NCBI GenBank assembly: GCA_009773155.1
Contig: WOVA01000003.1
Location: 1-64,000 of the forward strand
Direction of reading: 5' to 3'
Origin: Elusimicrobiota bacterium
Lineage (GTDB): Bacteria > Elusimicrobiota > Elusimicrobia > Elusimicrobiales > UBA9959
DNA length: 64,000 nt
Shown here: piece by piece, positions 1 through 8,167 of the stretch
Position numbering within the stretch: the first letter of the stretch is position 1
How the letters are laid out: every line of letters begins with the position of its first letter
The notes under the pieces: generated by a model
Database searches by the model: none
Told to the model about the DNA's origin: nothing
Seen by the model: the letters and a program-made list of their open reading frames with translations, nothing else
Made by a program: the position numbers and the translations under genes

Positions 1-28
1 TGATCCCTATCGCCATCGTATGCCGCAC
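1..28 (-). CDS. possible start of a gene running off the left edge
   Basis: On the minus strand a GTG at 26-28 follows an AGGAGG-type ribosome binding site by four bases, and the frame stays open for nine codons to the window edge. An ECF-type promoter copy lies about 30 bases upstream (58-90). Nothing can be said about the product. The call rests only on the Shine-Dalgarno, start codon and promoter arrangement and could be chance. Confidence 0.25.
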
Positions 29-57
29 CGCCCCTCCTGCCGCTTATCGCTTACCCC

Positions 58-90
58 ATTAGACGCAAAACGCCGCCGAAAAATTCAAAC
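58..90 (-). promoter_or_regulatory. ECF-type promoter, copy 1
   Basis: Read on the minus strand, GTTTGAATTTTT is followed by 13 unconserved bases and then CGTCTAAT. Exactly the same two blocks at the same spacing occur at 1538-1570, directly upstream of an ECF sigma factor fragment. CGTCTAA is a typical ECF minus-10 element, and TGAATT placed 16 bases upstream fits a minus-35. I infer that both sites are targets of the same sigma factor. Confidence 0.55.
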
Positions 91-167
91 CCCGCCGCGC
101 CCGAAATAGCCGTTGAGCGCGCGGGCCGAAAAGGAAGAACTTCTGCCGGGCCATTGCTTTTCCCATA

Positions 168-872
168 TTACACAGCTCGTCTTGCTAACTCCAATTTATC
201 TGAAAGCGCCTTTTCTTTGGTTTCTTCCAGTCCTTTTACGATTTTCTTCTGCCATTTTTGCGGCACAGAATCAAAGACTTGCCTGACAACGGCTGCGTCG
301 CCTTTATTGATCAGGGCCTTTAGTATTTCGACCGCGGTGTTCCTGTCTTTTATGGCCTTCTCTTCTTTGATCCTTCGTTGAAAAACAATCAACTTATGCA
401 GGGCGAAATTGGCAGGATGGGGCAGGATCACATAAAAATCTTCCACCTTCGCTTTAATGGTATTTTTCGAAAGAAAAGTCAGAAATCTCAAGGCGACGGC
501 ATTAAGACCCAATTTGGACAATGGGACGGGCGTAGCGGTTCCTTTCCCTTTCTCAGTGACCAAAAACTCCAGGATAAGGTCCGGGTGATCCAGCTTGATA
601 AAGCCTCTGTTGCCCCTATAGATAGTAACGAATCCTAAATCCTTCAGAAGCTCCGGGATATTCACAGCCCTCTTTATCTTAGAAGGAGTATCAACCAGAA
701 AATCGATATCTCTTGTTTTAAGGGCGGCCTGATCTGTGTATGGGGCGCCGGAAAAATATTCCTTATAGAAATAGACACACCAACTGCCTATAAGGATCAA
801 ATCATCCATGATACCGGCCCTATGGAATCTTCTTAGAATTTCAAGGCATAATTCAGACTGCTTCTTTTCCAC
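168..872 (-). CDS. nucleotidyltransferase-fold protein, toxin-like (NTP_transf_8/AbiEii type)
   Basis: This 234-residue protein has the polymerase-beta nucleotidyltransferase signature: a Gly-Ser pair at residues 29-30 and an Asp-x-Asp in RDIDFLVD at 54-61. The helical C-terminal half resembles the stand-alone nucleotidyltransferases annotated as NTP_transf_8 or AbiEii-like, many of which act as toxins that modify tRNA or other nucleotides. The gene overlaps the upstream 106-residue gene by 20 bases, so the two are probably translationally coupled, in the usual antitoxin-first order. Base composition is AT-richer than the catabolic genes to the right, which suggests transfer. The substrate is unknown, and a house-cleaning role cannot be excluded. 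Confidence 0.6.
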   Translation of the reverse strand: MEKKQSELCLEILRRFHRAGIMDDLILIGSWCVYFYKEYFSGAPYTDQAALKTRDIDFLVDTPSKIKRAVNIPELLKDLGFVTIYRGNRGFIKLDHPDLILEFLVTEKGKGTATPVPLSKLGLNAVALRFLTFLSKNTIKAKVEDFYVILPHPANFALHKLIVFQRRIKEEKAIKDRNTAVEILKALINKGDAAVVRQVFDSVPQKWQKKIVKGLEETKEKALSDKLELARRAV

Positions 873-1173
873 GCAATGAACTCCTTAAGAATCTTATTTG
901 TTTTTTGACCTGGGACAGTAATTTTCGGTATTTAGCCCTCAATTCTTTGGCTTCTCCGTACTTTTTCTTTTCTTCCGCGGAAAGCTTGCCTTTGTAAATA
1001 TACTTCACTTTCTTGTCCAGTCTCTTTACCAGGTAATAATACTCGTGGCCCCGTATTTTTCTTACGGCAAGGCACCCCTTAGGCAAATTCCTCAAAGCTC
1101 CTTCGTATTCTTTCTTCATGCGAAGAGAGTTTTCCAATTCTTCCGCCAACACCCCTTTTATAACACCTCTCAT
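853..1173 (-). CDS. small basic protein, putative antitoxin partner of the nucleotidyltransferase
   Basis: This 106-residue, Lys/Arg-rich protein is not assigned to a named family. A central YYYLVK-type strand followed by a predicted long C-terminal helix resembles small proteins commonly found next to solitary nucleotidyltransferases. The ATG at 1173 is preceded five bases upstream by AGGAGG, and a perfect 18-base inverted repeat lies immediately before it, as expected for an autoregulated first gene of a two-gene operon. It could be the antitoxin and DNA-binding repressor, but no helix-turn-helix is evident, so that role is inferred from position only. Confidence 0.5.
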   Translation of the reverse strand: MRGVIKGVLAEELENSLRMKKEYEGALRNLPKGCLAVRKIRGHEYYYLVKRLDKKVKYIYKGKLSAEEKKKYGEAKELRAKYRKLLSQVKKQIRFLRSSLRGKEAV

Positions 1174-1183
1174 AAATCCTCCT

Positions 1184-1234
1184 GTTACCTAACAAACCAT
1201 ACTATAATATGGTTTGTTAGGTAACAAATGTCAA
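1184..1234 (-). promoter_or_regulatory. promoter with perfect palindromic operator for the toxin/antitoxin-like operon
   Basis: A perfect 18-base inverted repeat (arms 1184-1201 and 1208-1225, 6-base spacer) sits between the ribosome binding site and a consensus TTGACA minus-35 (minus strand, 1229-1234). The minus-10 region (CATATT at 17-base spacing or TATTAT at 19) lies inside the palindrome, so a bound dimer would occlude RNA polymerase. This is the expected geometry of an autoregulated operator. The regulator is inferred to be one of the two downstream products. Confidence 0.7.
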
Positions 1235-1252
1235 TAACACAGGGTGTTCTAT

Positions 1253-1537
1253 TCATACCGACTGGATTCCGGCTTCCGCCGGAATGACGATAATCAAATC
1301 AATGCGGTAGAGCCAGGTAGCGAAACCGGACTGTTTACGGAATTTGCTTATGCCGACCCAGGCTTTCATGTAAGTCTCCTGGACCAGGTCCTCCGCGTCG
1401 GCCTGATTGCCCGTAAAACGCCAGGCGCAGGCCCATGTTCCGGCCAGAGTATGCTCGACAAGCCGCCCGAAAGCGCCGCTGCCGCCGCTCCGCGCTTTTT
1501 CGACCAATTCCTCTTCCGGGAACCCGGTTCCTGTCAT
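1253..1537 (-). pseudogene. truncated ECF sigma factor, region 2 only
   Basis: The first ~80 codons encode a clear sigma-70 region 2 of the ECF type, including the DAEDLVQETYMKAW helix and the FATWLYRI end of region 2.4. Just after this the frame runs into IIVIPAEAGIQSV, which is the translation of a dispersed palindromic repeat rather than sigma sequence. Region 4, needed for minus-35 recognition, is absent, so the gene is very probably dead. The upstream ECF promoter copy ends directly at the ATG at 1537; if that promoter is used, transcription would start inside the annotated reading frame, so the original start may have been further in. Confidence 0.75.
1266..1285. repeat. dispersed palindromic repeat (VIPAEAGIQ-type)
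   Basis: ATTCCGGC and GCCGGAAT form a perfect 8-base hairpin with a TTCC loop, flanked by CTGG and GACG. This matches a short palindromic repeat widespread in environmental bacterial genomes, whose translation produces the artefactual peptide VIPAEAGIQ. It marks the breakpoint where the ECF sigma gene is truncated. Confidence 0.7.
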
Positions 1538-1570
1538 ATTAGACGCAGGTTTCGCATAAAAAATTCAAAC
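1538..1570 (-). promoter_or_regulatory. ECF-type promoter, copy 2
   Basis: The blocks and spacing are identical to those at 58-90 (12 conserved bases, 13 variable, 8 conserved). It lies directly upstream of the ECF sigma fragment, as expected for an autoregulated ECF gene. The remaining intergenic sequence to 1709 has an AT-rich tract (1650-1670) but no gene or convincing RNA fold. Confidence 0.6.
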
Positions 1571-1709
1571 GCGCCGGTTTTACCGCGCGCCGGCACTGGT
1601 TCAACAGTCGGCAATCGTGAAGGGACCCCCGGAAGCTATGCCGCGAGGTTATTATAATAAAATTTTAATTGGCAGGGCCGGTGAAAGAGCCCGCGTTGTA
1701 GGGCCCGGG

Positions 1710-3137
1710 TCAAACCCCGGCGCGGCGGTAGAGCCGGGCGGCGGCCTTGTTGGCGCGCTCCGTCACCTTCCGCTCGTTCACTTTCGCCAGGCGGCCGTTC
1801 TTCACGACGACTTCGCCGTTGACTATCGTGTATTTGGCGCGGTGCGAGGCGCCGCAGAAGAGCAGCGAGGCCAGCGGGTCGCTCTGCGAGCCGACGAAAT
1901 CGATGCCGCTGACGTCGAAGACGGCGATATCGGCCGCCTTGCCCGGCTCTATGGAGCCGATATCCTTGCGGCCCAGCACGGCGGCTCCGCCGCGGGTGGC
2001 CAGTTCCAGCGCGGTGCGGGCCGGCATGGATTTCACGCCGGTGCCGACGCGGTGCACCAGCATGGCCTGCCGGGCCTCGCCCAGCATATTGGAAGAGTCG
2101 TTGGAGGCGGAGCCGTCCACGCCGAGCCCGACGGGCACGTTGTGGCGCAGGAACATCGGCACGGGCGCTATGCCCGACCCCAGCCGCAGGTTGGAGCAGG
2201 GGCAGTGGGCCACTCCGGTATGCGTGTGGCCCATTCTCTTAGCCTCGGCTTCGTTGATGTAGACGCAATGGGCGAACCAGGCATTGCCCTCCTCCACCCA
2301 GCCCACGCTCTCCATGTATTCGAGTGGCCGCATTTTAAAAAGCTTCTTACAGAAGGCCTCTTCGTCCTTCGTTTCGGCGAGGTGGGTATGCATGCGCACG
2401 CCCCATTTTTTGGCCATCCCGGCGGTGAGCTTGAGCAGTTCCGTAGTGACCGAGAAAGGCGAGCACGGCGCCATCGCCACGTTGGTCATGGCGAACTTCT
2501 CCCGACCGTGAAACTTGTTTATGAGCCGCTCGCAGTCCTTGAGGATGAAATCCTCTTTCTGCACGACGCTGTCCGGCGGCAGTCCGCCCTTCGAGCGGCC
2601 GCGCGACATGGAGCCGCGGGTGGCGGTGAAGCGCATGCCTACTTCGCGCGCGGCGGCGATCTGGGTATCGATGAAGAAGCCGCTGTTCTTTTCGGGGAAA
2701 AGATAAAGGTGGTCCGAGCTCGTCGTGCAGCCGGTCAGCAGCAGTTCACCCAGTCCGGCCTGGGTGCCGGCGTAGATGGCCTCGGGATCGACATGCTTCC
2801 AGATATCGTAAAGGTAGATGAGCCAGTCGAAAAGTTCCGCGTCCTGGACTTTGGGCAGGTTGCGGGTGAGCGTCTGGTAGAGATGGTGATGGGTATTGAC
2901 CATGCCGGGCATGACCACGCAGCCGGACGCGTCGATGACGGTATCGGCCTTCACTTTCAGGCCTTTGCCGACCTTCTTTATTTCCGGCCCCTCTATATAG
3001 ACGTCGCCGCCTTTTATCTCGCGGCGGGAGTCGTCCGGTCGCAGTGCTCCCGGCACCGACTGCGGCGAATGCCGCCCTGATCCGTCCATCGTGGCCAGGA
3101 CGAGGGCGTTCTTGATTAAAAGTGTTCTGTTCTTCAT
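1710..3137 (-). CDS. 8-oxoguanine deaminase-like amidohydrolase
   Basis: This 475-residue metal-dependent amidohydrolase belongs to the COG0402 group. It shows the HHH metal motif in NTHHHLYQTL (83-85), HTHLAE in the middle, HCVYI, and the late GVDGSASND aspartate. The HHHLYQ form and full length match 8-oxoguanine deaminases, which convert 8-oxoguanine to urate with ammonia release; hydroxyatrazine-type hydrolases are close relatives. I chose the ATG at 3137 because the open frame upstream runs into the divergent promoter region. It is divergent by 85 bases from a PreT-PreA-type oxidoreductase and near SsnA, which supports a role in purine or nucleobase catabolism. Exact substrate is inferred. 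Confidence 0.8.
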   Translation of the reverse strand: MKNRTLLIKNALVLATMDGSGRHSPQSVPGALRPDDSRREIKGGDVYIEGPEIKKVGKGLKVKADTVIDASGCVVMPGMVNTHHHLYQTLTRNLPKVQDAELFDWLIYLYDIWKHVDPEAIYAGTQAGLGELLLTGCTTSSDHLYLFPEKNSGFFIDTQIAAAREVGMRFTATRGSMSRGRSKGGLPPDSVVQKEDFILKDCERLINKFHGREKFAMTNVAMAPCSPFSVTTELLKLTAGMAKKWGVRMHTHLAETKDEEAFCKKLFKMRPLEYMESVGWVEEGNAWFAHCVYINEAEAKRMGHTHTGVAHCPCSNLRLGSGIAPVPMFLRHNVPVGLGVDGSASNDSSNMLGEARQAMLVHRVGTGVKSMPARTALELATRGGAAVLGRKDIGSIEPGKAADIAVFDVSGIDFVGSQSDPLASLLFCGASHRAKYTIVNGEVVVKNGRLAKVNERKVTERANKAAARLYRRAGV

Positions 3138-3165
3138 GACGCGCTCCGGGGTTCGGTGTGGAAAT

Positions 3166-3171
3166 ATTATA
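3166..3171 (-). promoter_or_regulatory. minus-10 box for the amidohydrolase gene
   Basis: A perfect TATAAT on the minus strand lies 29 bases upstream of the amidohydrolase ATG, in the 85-base divergent intergenic region. The matching minus-35 position (3189-3194) is poor. On the plus strand TAAAAT at 3173-3178 could serve the divergent oxidoreductase. Both are weak individual calls. Confidence 0.35.
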
Positions 3172-3222
3172 GTAAAATACACTAATTGTGAAGAGACGAA
3201 CGCACCGAACGGAGAGACGCTC

Positions 3223-5676
3223 ATGAAAAACAGGATTTCTTTCCTTACCGACGCCCAGCTCAGGACCGAGGCCGAGCGCTGCCTCTACTGCGAGGACAAG
3301 CCCTGCCAGAAGGCCTGCCCGGCCGACTGCTCCCCCGCCGATTTCATCATGGCGGTGCGCCGGATGGAGAAATCCGATTTCAAGCGCAGCGCGGCGCTGA
3401 TCATGGGGCACAATACCTTCGGCGGCGTCTGCGGCGCGGTCTGCCCCGACTGGTTCTGCGTGAAGGCCTGCTCGCGCAAGCTTTTCGACAACCCGATAAA
3501 TATACCGGCCGTGCAGGCCGCCGTAGTCCAGAAAGCCAAGGGACTCGGCGTTATGCCGGAGTTCAGGAAGGCTAGGCCCAACGGCAAGAAGGCCGCCGTC
3601 GTAGGCGCCGGCCCGGCCGGTCTCTCGGCCGCCGGCACGCTGGCGCAGCTGGGCTATAAAGTCGACGTCTTCGAGAAGGATAAAAAAGCCGGCGGAGCCT
3701 GCAACCTGATACCCGACGCGCGCTTCCCCAAGGAAGTGCTCAGGACCGAGATCGAATGGGTTAAGGCCCTGGGCGCCATAGCGATAAAGACCGGCTCGTC
3801 CGTCAAGGACCCGGCCGCGCTGCTTAAGAAATACGATTCCGTCATCGTGACCGCCGGCGTGGAGGAGCAGATAAAGCTGGGCATTGAGAACGAATCCCTC
3901 GGCGTGGAAGGGCTCGAATACCTCCGCAATACCGGCAAATACAGGGTCAGGGGAAAGAACGTCGCCGTCATAGGCGGCGGCGCCGTGGCCGCCGACTGCG
4001 CCATGAAGGCCCTGCAACTGGGAGCGGCGAAAGCCGAGATCTTCACCCGCAAGAACATCGGGGCCATACAGCTGTCCGCGCACGAGCTGCGCGGCATACT
4101 CAAGGCCGGCATAGATATAAACGGCCGCAGCCGCATCACCGGCATACTGAAAGGCGGCGGCATAAAGATAGTCCGCCTCGACGAAAAGGCGAAGGACATC
4201 CCCGGCACGGAGCAGGCCCGCGCCGACGTGCAGTTCGTCGTCCTGGCCATCAAGAACGTCCCCGTCTTCAAGGACCCGGGAGTGAAAGGCGTCTTCTTCG
4301 CCGGCGACTGCAGGGACGGCGCGGCCACCGTGGTGGAAGGCACCGCCTCCGCCAAGAACGCGGCCATGCAGGCCCACGCTTTCATGCGGGGCGAAAAACC
4401 GCCGGTCTTCAAGGACCACAGGAAGAGCCATGTGCTCCTGGCCGGCCGCGACCTGCGCCCAGTGGACCTGACCACCGACTTCTTCGGCCGCAAGCTGAGC
4501 TCCCCGTTCCTCATCTCGGCCTCCCCCCACTCCGACGGCTACGAGCAGGTCAAAGCCGCCTACGAGGCCGGCTGGCCGGGCGTGGTGATGAAGACGGCCT
4601 TCGACGGCCTGCACATACATATCCCGTCGGAGTACATGGTGACCTTCGACGAGAACACCTACGGCAATTCCGATAATGTCAGCGGCCACCCGCTCGACCG
4701 CGTCTGCAAGGAGGTGGCGCGGCTCGTGAAGGAATACCCGGACCGGCTGACGGCCGCTTCCACCGGCGGACCGGTGACCGGCGACGACGAGTTCGACCGC
4801 AAAGGCTGGCAGTCCAACACGCTCAAGCTGGAGAAGGCCGGCGCTATGGCCATAGAGTACTCGCTGTCCTGCCCGCAGGGCGGCGACGGCACCAAGGGCG
4901 ATATCGTCTCGCAGGACCCCGAACTGACCGCCAAAATAATCGGCTGGGTCATGGAAGTCTCGGACCCGGAGATCCCCAAGTTATTCAAGCTGACCGGCGC
5001 GGTCACGGCCATCTGGCAGGTGGTCAACGCCATAAAGCAGGTCTACGCCAAGTATCCTCACAAGAAGGCCGGTATCACGCTGGCCAACTCCTTCCCGTCG
5101 CTGGCCTTCCGCAAACGGATGAGCGGCAAGGGAGAATGGGAGGAGGGCATGATAGTGGGCATGAGCGGCGCCGGCGTGGCCCCCATAAGCAACCTGACCA
5201 TCTCCAAGGCGGTGAACCTGGGCGTGCCGATATCCGGCAACGGCGGGCCGATGGACTACAAGGCGGCCGCGCATTTCCTGGCGCTGGGCGCGAAGACGGT
5301 GCAGTTCTGCACTGTCGTAATGAAGTACGGCTTCGGCGTCATCGGCGAATTGGAGTCGGGCCTCAGCCATATGCTGGCGGAGAAGGGCTACAAGTCGGTC
5401 GGAGATTTCATCGGCTGCGCGCTGCCCAAGCCCGTCACCGATTTCCCCGACCTCACGCCGGTAAAGAATATTCCGCAGGCCGACCCGGAGCTCTGCATGC
5501 ATTGCGGCAACTGCGGGCGTTGCGGCTACCTGGCCGTGAAGCTGGACAAGAACGGCGTGCCGGAATTCGACGCGTCCAAATGCGTAGGCTGCTCGCTCTG
5601 CGCCAAAAAATGCTTCGCCGGGGCGATAAAGATGCGCAAGCGTACCGCCGCCGAGCTAAAAGCCTGCCCGGAGTGA
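3223..5676 (+). CDS. PreT-PreA-type fused flavin/Fe-S oxidoreductase (dihydropyrimidine dehydrogenase-like)
   Basis: This 817-residue protein follows the order of eukaryotic dihydropyrimidine dehydrogenase. An N-terminal cysteine-rich GltD-like Fe-S region (C20 to C83) precedes an FAD fold (GAGPAG at 128-133), an NAD(P) fold (GGGAVA near 250), a dihydroorotate dehydrogenase-type FMN barrel from about residue 415, and two C-terminal ferredoxin-type clusters. In the active-site loop (about 4,885-4,925) the residue corresponding to the catalytic Cys of classical DPD (ACGQDPEL) appears to be Val (IVSQDPEL), and the first C-terminal cluster has an irregular CxxCxxCxxC spacing. I therefore infer an oxidoreductase acting on a nucleobase or related ring, not necessarily uracil. 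It is followed two bases later by ssnA. Confidence 0.8.
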   Translation: MKNRISFLTDAQLRTEAERCLYCEDKPCQKACPADCSPADFIMAVRRMEKSDFKRSAALIMGHNTFGGVCGAVCPDWFCVKACSRKLFDNPINIPAVQAAVVQKAKGLGVMPEFRKARPNGKKAAVVGAGPAGLSAAGTLAQLGYKVDVFEKDKKAGGACNLIPDARFPKEVLRTEIEWVKALGAIAIKTGSSVKDPAALLKKYDSVIVTAGVEEQIKLGIENESLGVEGLEYLRNTGKYRVRGKNVAVIGGGAVAADCAMKALQLGAAKAEIFTRKNIGAIQLSAHELRGILKAGIDINGRSRITGILKGGGIKIVRLDEKAKDIPGTEQARADVQFVVLAIKNVPVFKDPGVKGVFFAGDCRDGAATVVEGTASAKNAAMQAHAFMRGEKPPVFKDHRKSHVLLAGRDLRPVDLTTDFFGRKLSSPFLISASPHSDGYEQVKAAYEAGWPGVVMKTAFDGLHIHIPSEYMVTFDENTYGNSDNVSGHPLDRVCKEVARLVKEYPDRLTAASTGGPVTGDDEFDRKGWQSNTLKLEKAGAMAIEYSLSCPQGGDGTKGDIVSQDPELTAKIIGWVMEVSDPEIPKLFKLTGAVTAIWQVVNAIKQVYAKYPHKKAGITLANSFPSLAFRKRMSGKGEWEEGMIVGMSGAGVAPISNLTISKAVNLGVPISGNGGPMDYKAAAHFLALGAKTVQFCTVVMKYGFGVIGELESGLSHMLAEKGYKSVGDFIGCALPKPVTDFPDLTPVKNIPQADPELCMHCGNCGRCGYLAVKLDKNGVPEFDASKCVGCSLCAKKCFAGAIKMRKRTAAELKACPE

Positions 5677-5678
5677 AA

Positions 5679-7001
5679 ATGAAGACCATACTGATAAAGA
5701 ACGGCACGATAGTCACCCTCGGAGAGGAGAACAAGGTCCTCGCCGGCCACGCGCTGCTGATAGATGGCGGCGTGATAAAGAAGATCGCCCCGCAGAAGAC
5801 CTTCAAGGGGAAATACGGCAAGGTCATCGACGCGCACGGCAAGGTGGTCATGCCGGGCTTCATCAACGCGCATATGCATTTCTACAGCACGTTCGCGCGC
5901 GGGCTGGGCAAGGCCAAGCCGTCCAGGAACTTCGTAGAGGTGCTCAACAATCTCTGGTGGAAGCTCGACAAGAAGCTCACAAACGCGGACTCTTATTACA
6001 GCGCGGTCATACCGCTGCTAAACGCCGTCCGCAGGGGTACGACCACGCTCATCGACCATCACGCCAGCCCTTTCGCCATAAAGGGCTCGCTGGAAACGGT
6101 CGAGAAAGCCGTGCGCGAGACGGGCCTGCGCGCCTCGCTCTGCTACGAGCTCTCCGACCGCGACGGGCGCAAGGCGGCCGCCGCCGGCATAGAGGAGAAC
6201 GCCGAATTCATCAGGAAGACCGTCAAGGCCAACGACAACACCGTGACCGCTATGTTCGGCCTCCACGCCTCGTTCACGCTGACCGACGCCACGCTGGAAG
6301 CGGCGGCGGGCGTGGGCCAGGGCCTGGGCGCCGGTTTCCACGTGCACACGGCCGAATCTCAGGCCGATCAGATCCACTGCGAATCCCATCACGGTATGCG
6401 CGTGGTGGAGCGGCTCAACAAGTTCGGCGTCCTGGGGCCCAAGTCCATCTGCGTGCACTGCGTCCATGTGGACGACAGGGAGACCGACATACTGGCGCAG
6501 ACCGGCACGCCGGTCGTCCACAACGCCCAGTCCAACGCCAATAATTCCGTCGGTGTGGCCGATATCACGGGCATGGCGCGCAAGGGCGTCCTGGTGGGCC
6601 TGGGCACCGACGCCATGACGGTGAACATGTTCGAGGAACTGCGCGCCTCGCTCTGGCTGCAGCACCTGCGCCACGACCCGTCGCAGGGCTTCATGGAGGC
6701 CGCGGCGGCCCTGACCGTCAACAACGCGCGCATCGCCAACCGCCAGTTCAAGGGCCTGGGCGAACTCAAAGAGGGGTTCGCCGCCGACGTGATACTGATG
6801 GATTACTTCCCCCCCACGCCGCTGGACGCCTCCAATTTCTACGGCCACCTGGTGTTCGGCCTCAGCCAGAGCGACGTGGACACCACCATAGCCGGCGGCA
6901 AAGTGCTGCTGGAGAACAAGAAGCTCAAGCTCGACCTGGACGAGGAGGAAGTTTCCCGCAAGTCGGCCGAGCTGGCCAAAAAACTCTGGAGCAGATTCTA
7001 G
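5679..7001 (+). CDS. ssnA: putative aminohydrolase SsnA
   Basis: This 440-residue amidohydrolase has HxH in NAHMHFYS (65-67), HVHTAES, HCVHVD and GTDAMTVNMFEE. The block PSRNFVEVLNNLWWKLDKKL is characteristic of the SsnA family. In Escherichia coli ssnA lies in a purine and selenium-linked gene cluster beside an iron-sulfur flavoprotein, and the substrate is still undefined. Here it starts two bases after the PreT-PreA-like stop codon, so the two are co-transcribed and probably act on the same pathway. A deaminase or ring-opening hydrolase for a purine or pyrimidine derivative is the most likely role. Confidence 0.85.
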   Translation: MKTILIKNGTIVTLGEENKVLAGHALLIDGGVIKKIAPQKTFKGKYGKVIDAHGKVVMPGFINAHMHFYSTFARGLGKAKPSRNFVEVLNNLWWKLDKKLTNADSYYSAVIPLLNAVRRGTTTLIDHHASPFAIKGSLETVEKAVRETGLRASLCYELSDRDGRKAAAAGIEENAEFIRKTVKANDNTVTAMFGLHASFTLTDATLEAAAGVGQGLGAGFHVHTAESQADQIHCESHHGMRVVERLNKFGVLGPKSICVHCVHVDDRETDILAQTGTPVVHNAQSNANNSVGVADITGMARKGVLVGLGTDAMTVNMFEELRASLWLQHLRHDPSQGFMEAAAALTVNNARIANRQFKGLGELKEGFAADVILMDYFPPTPLDASNFYGHLVFGLSQSDVDTTIAGGKVLLENKKLKLDLDEEEVSRKSAELAKKLWSRF

Positions 7002-7094
7002 GCTATGCCTGTGCCGTAACAGACGCTATGCGTCTCAGACGGCCTAGGCCCCGTTCCGCGCACCTTTAACCTGGTTGCAGTTGCAACTTTCAGG

Positions 7095-8165
7095 TCAATA
7101 ATTCTCATGCCACCAGCGGACATATACCGGCCATGACAGGTACGGCCAGTCATATACGTGAATCTCCGGATTGGGTTCGCCGTATTGAACGCTGAAAGCG
7201 TTTTCGCTTTCAATAAGGCCATGATCCCTGAAAGCGGGAGGATCACAATAACCGTAATCGCCCGAATAAGCCCTTCCCCTGGTAAAGTCTTTTTCCGAAC
7301 AATTTTTCCCGTATTCTCCGCAGGCGTAAGACGCTGTGCGATGAAAGTTCATGTCTAAAAGAGCTTTTTGGGGATTTTCGGACCTGTAGCGTTTTCTCGG
7401 CGGGGAAAAGTTCGGCACCGGATGGTCTTTTGTTCCGCAGGGATGATGATGATCCGACCTGGTTTTGCCGCGGATATTATGAAAATTCGAAGCGGCCCTA
7501 TTCCAATGGTAAATGCGGGGATATCTCTCCGGGTCGACCTTTGCATACACATCGGTTCCGCCCGCCTTGATCTCTCTCATCATTTCATTCTGATGGTCGA
7601 CGATCTCTTTTATGAGCAGGATTGTTTCTGCGGGTTCTCCGTTCTTTCGCGCGGCTTTTTCGTCAAAAACCTGGATCCTGACGCCGTCTTTTTGCGCGTA
7701 TTTCACGTAAGGTTCCATTTCTTTTATGCTTCTTTCGGTATCCCCCAGATCGGCGGTCAAATACAGGTCGCCCGGCTCGCGCTTCCTGTTCTTGTGAAGT
7801 TCAGCGTAATGTTCGTCTGAAAGTTTGACATATCCGGCCAACCGGGGATATTTTTTTTCATCTATCGGGTCGAACAAGGAGCCCTGGCCGGCTTTAAATT
7901 TCCGGACCATTTCGTTCTGTCTGTCCACCATTTCTTTCCGGATCATCACAATCTTTTCCGGAAAGCCGTCCATCAAAGCCCTTTTGTGGTCAAAAAAGAA
8001 TATGTTTCTTTCGACCCTTTTCGTGAAAGGTTCCAGTTTTCTGAGTTCGCCCTCAATTTCCTGAAAACTCACGCCTTCAAATGTGTCGAGAGGGGGGTTG
8101 GGTATAATGGCGGCGATAATAATGATAACTCCTATCACCGGCGCAAGTATTAAAATTTTTCTCAT
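7095..8165 (-). CDS. membrane-anchored protein of unknown function with internal duplication
   Basis: The 356-residue protein begins with a hydrophobic stretch (residues 4-22) followed by Pro-rich sequence, so it is probably an inner-membrane-anchored periplasmic protein or a lipoprotein-less secreted protein. Two ~90-residue units follow in tandem, each with an EPF/Y start, an acidic DE/DH segment, a helix of the form DRQNEMVRKFKAG / DHQNEMMREIKAG, and a KKYPRL/ERYPRI end. The C-terminal third is rich in aromatic residues, Cys and His. It sits between unrelated genes, is AT-richer than its surroundings and has a nine-G tract at the ribosome binding site. No function recognised. Confidence 0.6.
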   Translation of the reverse strand: MRKILILAPVIGVIIIIAAIIPNPPLDTFEGVSFQEIEGELRKLEPFTKRVERNIFFFDHKRALMDGFPEKIVMIRKEMVDRQNEMVRKFKAGQGSLFDPIDEKKYPRLAGYVKLSDEHYAELHKNRKREPGDLYLTADLGDTERSIKEMEPYVKYAQKDGVRIQVFDEKAARKNGEPAETILLIKEIVDHQNEMMREIKAGGTDVYAKVDPERYPRIYHWNRAASNFHNIRGKTRSDHHHPCGTKDHPVPNFSPPRKRYRSENPQKALLDMNFHRTASYACGEYGKNCSEKDFTRGRAYSGDYGYCDPPAFRDHGLIESENAFSVQYGEPNPEIHVYDWPYLSWPVYVRWWHENY

Positions 8166-8167
8166 TT

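Noticed and set aside
1253-1300. VIPAEAGIQ as a protein motif
   Set aside because: This peptide is the translation of a dispersed palindromic DNA repeat and not a functional domain.
2746-4689. 647-codon minus-strand open frame overlapping the amidohydrolase and the fused oxidoreductase
   Set aside because: Low-complexity product with no motif, covering two divergent, clearly real genes; an antisense artefact of high GC.
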